Of a stretch of DNA of 64,000 nt, positions 38,674 to 47,520 are shown in pieces. Both the position numbers and the translations under genes were made by a program. The notes beneath the pieces were generated by a model that ran no database searches, was not told the origin of the DNA, and worked only from the letters and a program-made list of their open reading frames with translations. This DNA comes from Stratiolaelaps scimitus (lineage: Eukaryota > Arthropoda > Arachnida > Mesostigmata > Laelapidae), in assembly GCA_019614645.1 (NCBI GenBank), contig JABWDB010000035.1:1736001-1800000 (forward strand), read 5' to 3'. Position 1 is the first letter of the stretch. Every line of letters starts with the position of its first letter.

Positions 38674-40167
38674 TTGAAGTGCTCCAGATAATGTACAAAT
38701 ACAATGAACTGTAGTTTCCACAACGTTCAAGTCCTCGTAAAGCATCATCGGATAAAAAAAGAGTGTGTAGAAGAATAAATAGCTAACACTGTACTTATCT
38801 AAAATCCACAATTAACATTGATTTTATGGGACAAAACAGTTTCTAATTACATACTTGATCTCAGCCCTATCCTCGGTCTTGTAGTCGATTCCAGGCGGGG
38901 GCTTTTTGGCCAGGTACGTTGTGGCCAATTTGACCATTGCCGTACCGTAGTCTTTTTCGATCTGTGCGCGGATCTTCGTAAAGTTTCTGTCAAACGAAAT
39001 AATTACTTAATCATTATTATCTACACATAACCGCGACACAATAATAATAACACCCATAACAGCCTCCTATGACGATTGTTTCTCATTGGCAGTGTCGGCA
39101 GTGTAATGGTGCAATGGAGTCTAAAATCGAATCGCTCCTGTATGGTTCGTGTTCGTGCACATCACAATTGAACCTCTATGAATACTCACAATAAATGTAC
39201 ACATAATGCTGGTGATTAATTATACGATTCTAATATGGATGACGTTTAATTTGACAGCATACCTCGAACACATCTTATGTGTTGAAATATGGTATTGAAT
39301 AAGAACAAACAGTGAAATATCACGATAAGAATAATGTAAATACTATACATATACTATGTGACGTGGCGTTGATAGGCAAGGACGTACTACTATATGTCTG
39401 CTGTTCGACTTCGACCACCTTCGCAGAATCTGTTACATTGATTTCCAACGCCAATATTAAACATGAGTTACTGCGATGGCCCAATACTTCCGTATTCTAC
39501 TGGACGTGATACAATTTCCAGGACCATTGAGTATATCGCTGAAAAATGAAAGATAGTCTCAGGGCTTTTTTGCAAAAACTATGCTATGGTGCGTAAATGC
39601 GCTTGATGACAGATTTCGTGGCTTTTTTTTATTTTTTGAGTGGAGGAAATTTTCTTCAAACGCACAGACACCACCAGAGAGAGAGATTTCCTGGCTATTT
39701 GCTATAACTGACATCGTGATCGGTGGTACACCGCAGTCTTTCAAGTGAGGATTGCTATCAACGTTATTGCTGATTCCTATTATGGTAATTGTTCGCGACA
39801 AAGTGTTTCTCAAGATCGAGAACACACCTATCGAATCCAATAAGGCCTTACAGGGCCTGCTTCGTCCTACAAAATGCTAATATACTACCGATGGTTCGCG
39901 AGATGTGTTGCCTGCTAGATGTTACCTAAAACAGTTTGAACAAGCTTTTGCACCTATCACTACTTTTACGTAAATATTTCTATACGCATCCGCTTGTGAC
40001 CGCTTGTACGATAAGCCGCAAGTGATTGACGACTAATGCCTAGTTCTCGCCGTTTATGCCAAGACCTACCGGATGTCATCGAGGAGTTCGGTATCCTGCT
40101 GATGTTTCAGTTGCAGTTTGGTTAGCTGCTCACCGTGAACAGTCTTCAGTTGGTTCGAGTGCTTCAC
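21462..40167 (-). CDS. nwk: Nervous wreck-type F-BAR and double SH3 protein (FCHSD family)
   Basis: Nwk/FCHSD proteins bend membranes with an F-BAR dimer and recruit WASp-driven actin. In flies Nwk works with WASp and Dap160/intersectin at synaptic endosomes to limit growth signalling. Fifteen exons on the minus strand join without a phase error into 1029 codons plus stop. Fly Nwk is also about 1000 residues. The F-BAR domain covers about residues 1-290 ([20 protein letters not shown], later LMSRTELLT). A coiled-coil stretch follows near 360-405. SH3-1 lies about 590-643 ([30 protein letters not shown]). SH3-2 lies about 692-748 ([41 protein letters not shown]). The tail has several PPPPPP runs and a D/E/K-rich block. 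The first coding exon, which in FCHSD2 carries only a few residues, was not found. It should lie upstream of 40167, perhaps in the CpG-rich block near 41.3-42.6 kb. Some introns exceed 3 kb and hold repeats. Confidence 0.95.
22304..22603 (-). CDS. nwk: nwk exon: end of SH3-2 and proline-rich region
   Basis: Exactly 100 codons in phase 0. It starts [12 protein letters not shown], the last SH3 strand, then has PPPP runs and an acidic patch ([11 protein letters not shown]). The polyproline runs are potential SH3 or EVH1 ligands. Confidence 0.94.
23511..23767 (-). CDS. nwk: nwk exon: proline linker and most of SH3-2
   Basis: The acceptor is CCTGCAG and the donor is AAG|GTGAGT. It encodes [25 protein letters not shown] and [11 protein letters not shown], strongly matching the second SH3 of FCHSD2. 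Confidence 0.95.
23991..24095 (-). CDS. nwk: nwk exon: second half of SH3-1
   Basis: The acceptor is CTTTCAG and the donor is ATG|GTGAGT. It encodes [20 protein letters not shown], the tryptophan and 'G.IP..Y' core of SH3. Confidence 0.93.
24650..24865 (-). CDS. nwk: nwk exon: G/A-rich linker and start of SH3-1
   Basis: The acceptor is CTTGCAG and the donor is CACG|GTGAGT. It ends with [20 protein letters not shown], the ALYDY-type start and acidic RT loop of an SH3 domain. Confidence 0.92.
25434..25510 (+). repeat. SINE-like family 1, copy 3 (body only)
   Basis: TTATGAAGCAATGCCGAAAG, then CAGTACCGTGGACCTTAAAC and CGTCACCCCTGGAAA. It is 5'-truncated and lies in an intron of nwk, antisense to that gene. 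Confidence 0.7.
25767..25808. repeat. (TA)n microsatellite
   Basis: Pure TA run of about 20 units inside an nwk intron. Confidence 0.97.
26843..27032 (-). CDS. nwk: nwk exon: acidic linker before SH3-1
   Basis: The acceptor is TTCCGTAG and the donor is ACG|GTGAGA (phase 1). It is tyrosine- and acidic-rich ([17 protein letters not shown]) with an alanine run coded by GCC/GCG repeats. Confidence 0.85.
27243..27377 (-). CDS. nwk: nwk exon: low-complexity linker
   Basis: Phase 0 on both ends, 45 codons, acceptor CCTTCTAG, donor CAG|GTAGGA. Rich in S, Q and E. Being in-frame and of low complexity, it could be an alternatively used cassette. Confidence 0.75.
27720..27761. repeat. (TA)n microsatellite
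   Basis: Pure AT run of about 20 units inside an nwk intron. Confidence 0.97.
28109..28274 (+). CDS. Exon-like ORF of unknown function in nwk intron
   Basis: The plus-strand frame after a possible acceptor (CCTTCTAG) has coding-style third positions and reads [20 protein letters not shown], then [10 protein letters not shown], before an A11 run and a stop at 28272-28274. I do not recognise it. It could be an exon of a nested plus-strand gene, a retrocopy fragment, or chance. Confidence 0.3.
29529..29626 (-). CDS. nwk: nwk exon: linker after coiled coil
   Basis: The acceptor is TTTTCAG and the donor is GAT|GTAAGT. It encodes [20 protein letters not shown], then a Ser/Arg-rich stretch (GSTASRRSF) suited to phosphorylation. 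Confidence 0.88.
30141..30263 (+). CDS. Small ORF (40 aa) of unknown function in nwk intron
   Basis: ATG at 30141 (context AGGAAATGT) opens a 40-codon frame with GC-rich third positions. It starts [15 protein letters not shown] and ends SKPGAPDW before TAG. A GTAGGA right at the end could be a donor, so it may be an exon rather than a full gene. It lies antisense in an nwk intron. No family was recognised. The 126-codon minus-strand ORF over the same bases looks like its shadow. Confidence 0.35.
   Translation: MSLGIDQARYDKLYLDEKPTADKGFNALQYAVSKPGAPDW
31486..31618 (-). CDS. nwk: nwk exon: coiled coil
   Basis: The acceptor is GATTTCAG and the donor is GGAG|GTACAA (phase 1). It encodes an acidic-basic heptad-like helix ([20 protein letters not shown]). 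Confidence 0.9.
31694..31730. repeat. 16-bp hairpin with 5-base loop in nwk intron
   Basis: Arms CACGTTCAAAGTCAGA and TCTGACGTTGAACGTG, with a single mismatch, around a TTGCG loop. It lies 76 bases upstream (in nwk sense) of a coding exon. Confidence 0.9.
32945..33327 (-). CDS. nwk: nwk exon: C-terminal F-BAR region
   Basis: The acceptor is CATTTCAG and the donor is AAG|GTACGA. At 127 codons it is one of the longest exons. It encodes [33 protein letters not shown] and the 'DAKRWA' motif that precedes the coiled coil. Confidence 0.95.
33795..33912 (-). CDS. nwk: nwk exon: [19 protein letters not shown] segment
   Basis: The acceptor is GCTTGCAG and the donor is AGAG|GTTCG (phase 1). It encodes [20 protein letters not shown], near-identical in style to 'ARNEYLL.LA.ANAH' of FCHSD proteins. 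Confidence 0.94.
34326..34484 (-). CDS. nwk: nwk exon: F-BAR, KKKK loop
   Basis: Phase 0 at both ends, 53 codons. It encodes [26 protein letters not shown] and [11 protein letters not shown], matching the lysine-rich FCHSD segment. The acceptor (TTCGCGAAG) is weak, so this boundary is the least certain of the gene. Confidence 0.88.
34975..35161 (-). CDS. nwk: nwk exon: F-BAR core helices
   Basis: The acceptor is CGTTCAG and the donor is CAG|GTACGA. It encodes [18 protein letters not shown] and DEVQQ; the 'VW..LL......' motif matches FCHSD proteins. Confidence 0.93.
35162..38854 (-). other. nwk: Large nwk intron
   Basis: 3.7 kb without recognised exons. It includes a TA run at 36896-36922 and another at 38639-38672. 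ORFs here are short and unsupported. Confidence 0.6.
38855..38986 (-). CDS. nwk: nwk exon: [15 protein letters not shown] segment
   Basis: The acceptor is TTTGACAG and the donor is AA|GTATGT. It encodes [17 protein letters not shown], the family's signature 'IE+DYA.a+.KLA' helix. Confidence 0.93.
39622..39690 (-). repeat. Retroelement-like 3' end (family 3, copy 1, fragment)
   Basis: On the plus strand a T-rich run is followed by GAGGAAATTTTCTTCAAACG and CACAGACACCACCAGAGA. The same string follows a T run at 56.67 and 63.05 kb. Read on the minus strand, the family ends in poly(A). Confidence 0.6.
40070..40167 (-). CDS. nwk: nwk exon: F-BAR helix 1 (first exon seen)
   Basis: The acceptor is GATTACAG and the donor is CCG|GTAGGT (phase 2). 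It encodes [18 protein letters not shown] and [13 protein letters not shown], the conserved start of the FCHSD F-BAR domain. There is no ATG in the exon, so at least one upstream exon is missing. Confidence 0.92.
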
Positions 40168-41299
40168 CTGTAATCGCAACCCGTTGAGCAAAACTCTGTT
40201 AGTCGAGCTGAGTCGCGTCGAATAAATACAATGTAGCATTGCAGCATAGCATTCTCACTTTTCTACATTCGAGTGAGAAAGAGAGAGAGAGAGCCTTCTG
40301 ACCATGATTGACTGTCCACTAGTCGGCTACAGCCGACTCATTTGTCGACACTTCCACGGTCTTCAGTTAGGCTAGACCAGAGTTTAAGTGAGCATGAGAT
40401 CAATGTACACACACAGAGACACACGCTACAGATTATTCGATATATGTCAGTCTCGTACTTGGTTGGTATCAAGAAGTGCAAGGCACCAAGGTAATTACAA
40501 TGCCGCCCTCCCCAGCTTTCTCTTCCCTTTCGATGAGAAGAACAGCCTTTGACCATTATATAGGCTCGTACGATAGGGCAATGCTATCAATTCTGATACA
40601 GCTTGCAATGCTGGATACTTGTAAAAATAGATAATAAACAACAAGTCAAGGCTGAGCACGTTCCGTATTGATTTCGTCATAGGCCGAATTAGGTCGGGGT
40701 CGGTTTTGATAAAGTCGGCGTCTTTTCGGAGTTGACAAATCAACCAAAACAAGTTCCGGCAGTTCCGGAGGGAGACGTTGATAGTGAATTCTCGACATTT
40801 AGCCTGTTGCCAGCGGCGGATGTTATCCTTCTTGATAATCGTATATAAAAGGTTCATCATATGGTTTCGATTTCATTCGGGTGAGTCATTCGCTCTCTAC
40901 CTAAGATAGAAAAAAGGAAATATTTACTAACTACCAATCCAATTCTTCAATCGTGAGCCCATACTGGCTTCGCCTTCAGTGGTAAACAGTGAAAACGAGA
41001 GTTAACATTAATGACACATAACGCTAATAAAATACCCTCAAAAAACATGGGCAACCCCACCTCACAGCCCCTCCCGTCGGTAGGCACAGCCCGCTGTCAG
41101 CTGAAATGACAAAGTGAAATGTTACTACAGTAATAACAACAACGCAGCAGCAGCAGCAGCAGCAGTAACAACAACAACGGTAAGTACCACAAGGTCCTTC
41201 TCCGTACCGCGATCGACGGCGCTGGCACAGTGGCACGATTCGATAATCATTCGCCCTTATTAATGATTGTCAGAAGCCACCTCGTTAGTTAGTTCGTGA
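40168..41299. other. Upstream flank/5' intron of nwk
   Basis: No exon assigned. The minus-strand ORF of 121 codons at 40495-40860 is not like any F-BAR sequence. A CAG run lies near 41145-41165. Confidence 0.4.
40321..40338. repeat. Short perfect hairpin
   Basis: AGTCGGCT-AC-AGCCGACT, 8-bp arms with a 2-base loop. Confidence 0.85.
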
Positions 41300-42600
41300 G
41301 TTAAGAGAGAGAGAGAGAGACACCTGGCGCTTGTCTTCTCTCCGCTTCGCACCCCCGTCCCCCCCCCCCCCTAGAGACCCCGGAAACGCCCAGACCACCC
41401 CTAGCTAGCTTCTGCTCCCACCATAAACGCTCGTCTGCCCAGCGGCCAGCACTCGTTCGTCGGCCTCTTCGAGCTCTGGCTGTTGTTGCTGACAGCGGCC
41501 GTGGCGCGCGCGCGCGCGAGCGCACATGGCTGCTCTGGACAAGGCCACGGGCGGAAACAAATCGGAGGGGAACATATTCCGAAATAGAATACAACATCAG
41601 CATGCATCCAATGCCGTATATGCGTGCTTTCTCTGTCTCTCTTTCTCTCTCTGAATCTTTCCCATTCGGCCGCATTCACAGTCGCCCCCAGACCGACCGA
41701 CCGACCGACCGACCCCCACAGACGCATGCAGACACAACGGTCCTCCATCTCCTCAACTACTCTGGCCCCATCGTTTCCCAGATGTACCCACGCCGGTACG
41801 AGGCCGGGCGTGGGGTGGGGGGGGGGGTTGTTGTTGGCGTCCCCTCACGGTCTCGCATCTACCTCGAACTCGCATCTGCCGGCTATGAGCTGCTTCGACG
41901 ATGCGCCCCAATGTGGCTCTCACTTCCCAGTGGCTGCTCTTGTGGATCGCCGCGGGGCGATTGCGAGATCTGCCGCGGTCAGGCGGCCGCCCATGCTGGC
42001 CGGGCGGGCGGGCGGGCGGGCGGTCGGTCGGCCGACCGACCGACGGGCCAACCATCACCACTGCTGCGGCCACCACCGCTAACAGCTCCCGGCACCCTAG
42101 GGCTGGCCCCAGCAGCACCCACAAGCAGCGTCCCCTCGTTATTCCTCGTTATCCCGAGCAGGCCGGAGCGGCGGGCCGATCCGCCGCTGTGCAGGCTCCA
42201 TTAAGCAGACCAATCACGCTCGATGGGGCGAGAAGCACTGTTATTTATCTGGGCACAGCCGTCGATGCTCCTCGACGACGGTGCGAGCCTTCTGCATTTG
42301 TTATGCGGCTACGTCTATGGTCATGCCTGTCTATGTATGTGTGTGCGTGTACCAGTGTTTGGCTGTGTCTAGAGAAACAGTTGCACAGAGTTGCGCACAG
42401 ACCGCAGCCTGCTGCCGCCGCCACTACCTCGACACAGCCCGCAGTTTACGGCATACGTCCATCCACCGACAGAGACACTGCTAGCCCGTTCTCCACCCTC
42501 GCGTCTGGTCGACAATCGCAGATATGTGATGCACCACAGCGATAGATGTCTAGCGTGTCCCAGTGACTCACTCTAAGACTGGCACCGCCTCGTTCTCCGC
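41300..42600. promoter_or_regulatory. CpG- and GC-rich block, candidate promoter/5' UTR region
   Basis: GC content rises sharply, with CGCGCGCGCG, a C10 run near 41361, a G11 run (41817-41827), GACC repeats (41693-41715) and GGGC repeats (42001-42023). Several long overlapping ORFs on both strands (200 and 214 codons on plus, 123-124 on minus) follow from low stop-codon density and have low-complexity products. Its place upstream of the first nwk exon suggests a nwk promoter or 5' UTR exon; this is inference. Confidence 0.4.
42001..42042. repeat. GGGC repeat (G-quadruplex-prone) abutting a 22-bp palindrome
   Basis: Five GGGC units are followed at 42021-42042 by a perfect palindrome whose halves are CGGTCGGTCGG and CCGACCGACCG. 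Confidence 0.9.
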
Positions 42601-43155
42601 ATCATTTCAGCCATCATCGACGGCTGCGTCAAGGCTGGCCTCGCTTTCGCTGGCAGTGGCAAGCTATGGCGAAGGTCTCTCTCATGGACAGATCGAGCAT
42701 CGTCTGCAGATGCGTTCCTCGTAACAGGGCGTACAGATCGTCGAGTCAGGAAGGTCCACACATACATGGGGATTTACTCTATCATGTACAACCACACAAT
42801 GTGATTTCGGCCGTACAACCAGGTTTAAGCAAGTATCAATTACAGGTGCTAAGTCCTTGTCTCAGAGAATGGACAGACGCGTTTCGCCGCGAAGCGAACA
42901 CAAACAATCAGACAACTTGAAAGTAAAAGTATCTTCGATCAGTGGCCCGTCACAGGCCACTCGCACGACCATCAGCATGTATGCGAGTTATATATCCGAT
43001 ATATATCCGGAACTGCGTTTGCATTAGTAAGACTAAATGTTTTAATAACAGGAAATAAAATGAACGAGGAAAAGCAGAGCTCAACGTGGCTCTAGACAGT
43101 AATTGTCACAGAAACGTATGAAGCTGTAATCGATGTATGCACCGATGGTAACGCG

Positions 43156-43368
43156 CTAATTCGGGGGAAGAACTTCCTTGACAACGACACCCAGATACAC
43201 AAAGACTACAGCGGCACTGGGAGCAAATGCAAAACCAGCAAGACGGATGGAATCCAGCGCTTGGCAACTTTCGCAATGCGGCATGCATACAGCGGTACAC
43301 CCGAAGGACTCTGTTTGAGGAAGGAGGATTTGGGGTGTGTCAAGCCATTGACCGAGGGAGCAGGCCAC
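43156..43368 (-). CDS. Unassigned ORF with hydrophobic segment
   Basis: The minus-strand frame of 70 codons has a cysteine-bearing stretch (CTAVCMPHCESC) followed by a hydrophobic run (LAGFAFAPSAAVVFVYLGVV) and stop. It resembles a secreted or membrane peptide, but no family, splice partner or signal is clear. It may be chance. Confidence 0.15.
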   Translation of the reverse strand: MACSLGQWLDTPQILLPQTESFGCTAVCMPHCESCQALDSIRLAGFAFAPSAAVVFVYLGVVVKEVLPPN

Positions 43369-43805
43369 AGGCCGAACTTCTATGATGTTGAAACAGGGTT
43401 AATGATAGAATGCGCTATGACGAGAAGAACTGGGCGAGAAGCTCGGAGATGCTAACAGCTAATGAAGGCACTGTAGTAACGAAAGATAGGTGGCACAGAC
43501 AAGCCAACGAGAACATACTATATTGTAACTACTAAGCCAGAGATACAATTCAATCTAAGAGGAACGAAGTCAGACAGCTAACGCAATGAAGATATCAAGA
43601 AAGTGGTAGACGAGACAGCTTGTCTGATAAAGAGCGAGCCGGTTTGACTGAAAATATGCCATATAGGAAAATGAGTCTAACAATATATTGAGAGACAATG
43701 AGAGGTACGGCTAAGGCTGGTAGTCGAGAGTTGTAGAGTATCGGGTGTTTTGCGACATGAAGGTGCCTATACGGGTTTGATGCGCACCATTGCGCACTTG
43801 CTTTT

Positions 43806-43895
43806 AGGGGGCCCGTCTTATGACGTCAATGCCTACAGCAGTTACTCCGTTGGACATTGTTAAATGTCAGCAGTGGGTCAACCCGAAAACACTTA
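43806..43895 (+). repeat. SINE-like family 1, copy 4 (body only)
   Basis: AGGGGGCCCGTCTTATGA, then CAATGCCTACAGCAGT, CCGTTGGACATTGTTAAAT and GGGTCAACCCGAAAA. It is more diverged than the others but collinear with them. Confidence 0.65.
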
Positions 43896-45524
43896 ACTCT
43901 TTAGGCCTTTGGCGAATAGTATTGTAGAAGCAATGAATGTTAATAGCAACGATGTGGTGATGCGTAAATATTGTACAATGATGGCAACGAAGAGAGCAAT
44001 GTGTTCGATGCAATATGAGAATTAAATTCGTGATTTGTGCAGTGTACAATGGAAAACAAAAACATCACACTGAGTGATACACTTCTCTGTTCGTGGAGAA
44101 TATATAATATGATGGGATGAGATGAACGAGGTAAACACAGATACTAGTAATAATAATAATAATAATAATAACAATACACATAGCAAAATGAGAGCGGATA
44201 ATGAATATGATTCATCTGCCATTCGAAACTTTCTCAAGACCTACTTGCTCACTAATGTAACACAATCGAACGATCACGTAATCATCATGTATCCGTTCCA
44301 CAGGCGGCACGTGTTAGGGGACAACTGGGTGTATATAAAACTAGGACAGAAAATATATTCGACGTCCTAAGAAGATCATTGTGGGCGTGATTTGTAACTC
44401 GATTAGCTCAGCGTGACCGAGAACTACTCAAGCTGACGCATGTGAACTCTCTGAACGCTTTGCCAGCCTAAGGATTGCGTGGGCTAATACGGTGCAAGAG
44501 TTGTGTCATGCCGATGTGTATTACAGTGGACGAGGTATCTATAGGCGTTTCTTGTGCTGTTCGAACTTTGTAGATCGAAACGAGCGACAGGTTCACATTT
44601 GGGACTCATACGAACGAATGGCTCTACAGGAAAGTGGCTTGAGGCTAAGGAAACCGGCCCATGCGTTGCCAACTTGCGGAAGCTGAAACGGGTCGTCTCC
44701 CAGGACGACCTGGCCAACTTTCATCTCCAGAGGGCAAAAGGGTCTCCAAAGGGAAGATGATTCTTAGAAATGCAATATCAACCTTCTTGCACTTTCATCC
44801 AAACCAAGAGGCTCTTATTCTCTCTGCACCTTTCTATTGCCACAGTATCGATAGCCCTCAAGCGGCGTGCGAAATATCGAGCTGTAAAGCCAGTTGTCCA
44901 GCAAGCGGACAACTGACCGAAGGTGAGAAACGCCTGCCAACCTTGATCTAGGTGTAGCGTACGAAGGTCGAAGTCGTAGAACAAGCACCGTTTCCGAATG
45001 GATAGCTGAGCGACAAGGCCGACGACCTGAACGTAGCAAATGTCCACATTGAGATTCGAAAAGCGGCTACTCCCCCTCTGCGAAGACGGGAGGCCGTTCG
45101 TTCGAATCGTGAAGTAATGCTATGCAAATATAGAGCACTTTTGATTCGATATGTCTCTCGATGATGAATCCCCCAGGTGTGGCAAGCGCAGAGGCTCTGC
45201 AGCGTTCAAGTTCGTTGGGATCGTTTGACCTTGGAGATAAACGCTATGATTGATATTCATCTCAAAGTGTTGATCCATCGACGAAACCGATAGCAAAAAC
45301 ATGATCGCCTACCCCTTGTTCTAATACTGCTATGTGATAATCAGAGGTTTAGAGAGGTAACCTTCGCAGTAGCAAAAACTGTACTATGATTGGGTCAGAG
45401 CGCATCGAAGTGCTAATGAAACGGTCTTTGTAGCACAAATTATGCCCTGTATGTATAATACAGTGACGCAGGTATATATGTATATATATCTATCTGAATA
45501 ATCTTAAATATCTCACCTAAAAAA

Positions 45525-45572
45525 GGTTAAGAGCTGAGGCCTGTCGCATAGGGGAATAGCTGAGGGTCAGCT
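45525..45572 (+). repeat. 48-bp element, family 2, left copy
   Basis: It begins GGTTAAGAGCTGAGGCCTGT and ends GCTGAGGGTCAGCT, followed by an A-rich tail. 45 of 48 bases match the reverse complement of 47298-47345. Confidence 0.85.
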
Positions 45573-47297
45573 GGAAAAAATAAAAAAAAATATCTCACCA
45601 CGAGGTAATCGAATGTTACGTCTACGCTCGGAGCGTGGAAAGCGTGGCTGATTCAACGGAAGGCGCACACGCACTTCAAAGGAGGCCCTCCCGAGCTGTG
45701 CGGTTCATTGGATCCGATTAGGCTCAACGTGAGCGGACACGGAACGGGGGAAAGACGAGGTCCAGTCGACGACAGAGGCCACTCTCGTTGAAGACGTTGC
45801 CAAGTGGCACATCGTCCATGTCGTCGTTTTATTTATCAACCTGCCGCGGCCGGTAGAAATGTTTTGATGGGACCTCACCCGGAAGTTGAAACGGTCTACA
45901 TCAACATTGCATTACAACACGAACTTGTTTCAAACCCACTGCTGTACTTTTGGCAAAGAGCGACAAAAAAAACTATGTCCGCGGAGAAGAGAAGACGTTA
46001 ATTACGTAGCTACGAATCGTGGAATTTACCGCTGCCAATAACTGGACCAATAACTGCTAAGCGTTTACCTTGCTTTCGCCTGCCGCTCGTGGAGGCACGC
46101 TCTACATAGGCTTGTGTACACAGGAAGTCGGGTCCATTTAGATGGACTGCCCTTGATATAGCAATACCGATATGGTGCGCGATGAATACTAACATCATCG
46201 TATATACGCGCGTATGTCCTATTAACCTAATTATTATTATTATTATTATTATTATTGCCGCTGTTTGTTATGCGGGTATTATCGTTCTCCGACCCAACCC
46301 TGTGAATTTAAATAGATCGCAGACTTGCACAAAGTATAATACGATAGCTTGACTCTGATCAACAGTCACATTGAAATAAATGTGATGCAATCCGAGTTGA
46401 CAACTCGCTGTCGACGTGGTCCCGGACTCAAGCAACCAGCCACCCACTCTACCGAGAGCTTCAGAGATCGAGTTTGTGATCAAATGCGACATTGTCCAAT
46501 GGAGAAAGAGCAAGTTTATATCAATATAGGTTTCGTCTAAAGAAGAACATTTGCTTCAATATAGATGTCTATTCGATTTGATGTATGAGAGTATTCAAAA
46601 CATCAAGCAAGTCTCATCAGCATTCATGCATCTATTAGTTATATAGTAGTATACGTCTTCGATGATTGCACAGATGGTATCGTACTTGCGAATGGAATGG
46701 AAATTCCAACAGCCAAATATAGCTACTTGAGAAAAGGTACAATCAAACCTTGAATCAAACCAAAGCAGCTTGAATGCGATTGAACTTATTAAGCAAACTT
46801 GAACTTATTACTTCTGAAAGGGAATTAACACAGGCGATCGCCTTCGAAGGGCTCATCAACCTGCTCATATGTGGCACACACATATATACATAATGTGTTA
46901 TAGAAGAACTTATGCGATTGGAAAACTGATTCGTATTGAACACCAGCGAACTCCATCAGCTTGCAGGACACCGGTTGCACATGGAGATGCATGCGTGTAA
47001 CGTTCATGGGTGTGGGCCTCGCAAAGGCTAACTACCATACACCCTAGTTAGCCTACTTCGACACGCAATAAATTTCATAAATGGGCTTTGGTCTCGGGGA
47101 GATCGGAATGAGCTCGTCGGGGTGAGCTTTCTATATCGTGTTAGATAAGGATCACCACGTAATTGCAGCAGAGTTCCCATTAACAACGAAGTGTAGAAGT
47201 CGCCTAATGCATTCATGCTCATCAGAAAAGCGCTGATGACATCTAATTGTAAATGACAATAATTGTGTTTATTAAATATAATAATTGTTCTTTTTCG
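45573..47297. other. DNA between the inverted 48-bp copies
   Basis: It has no transposase-like ORF. It contains an (ATT)9 run at 46229-46255 and only short ORFs, so if this is a transposon it is a non-autonomous one. Confidence 0.4.
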
Positions 47298-47345
47298 AGC
47301 TGACCCTCAGCTGTTCCCCTATCTGACAGGCCTCAGCTCTTAACC
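47298..47345 (-). repeat. 48-bp element, family 2, right copy (inverted)
   Basis: Inverted partner of 45525-45572, also followed on its own strand by A-rich sequence (CGAAAAAGAAC). The pair could be terminal inverted repeats of a 1.8 kb element or two SINE 3' ends in opposite orientation. Confidence 0.85.
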
Positions 47346-47449
47346 TTAGGTATTACTATGAGGACCCGTCGGGGCCACCTTTGCTTATTCTCTTCCTTCC
47401 TCGTACCTGGCGAGAATCTTCAGATAAAGAAAGATGATAAAGAACTCCA

Positions 47450-47520
47450 AAGATTCTACGCGTCTGAAAGGATTTGAACCCGCGTCCCTCCGGTCTAGCA
47501 GTCCAAGACGCTGTCTGTCC
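47450..47520 (-). repeat. tRNA-Ser-like pseudo-tRNA or SINE head
   Basis: Read on the minus strand, CTTGGACTGCTAGACC resembles the anticodon arm of tRNA-Ser(GCU). It is followed by a variable-arm-like stretch and GGGTTCAAATCC, a B box. The D-arm/A-box half and a pairing acceptor stem are missing, so I do not call a functional tRNA. An A-box-like TGGTCTAGCGGT follows on the plus strand at 47528. Confidence 0.5.

Larger units (their letters stand above)
42601..45524. other. Intergenic, no gene called
   Basis: It contains family 1 copy 4 (43806-43895), an AAT run near 44149-44171, and a minus-strand ORF at 43156-43368 with a hydrophobic stretch, listed separately. A B-box-like sequence (GTTCGTTCGAATCG) lies near 45096-45109. 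Confidence 0.4.

Noticed and set aside
41602..42545. Overlapping plus-strand ORFs of 200 and 214 codons
   Set aside because: They lie in GC-rich repetitive DNA where stops are rare, have GC-biased low-complexity products, and overlap equally long frames on the other strand.
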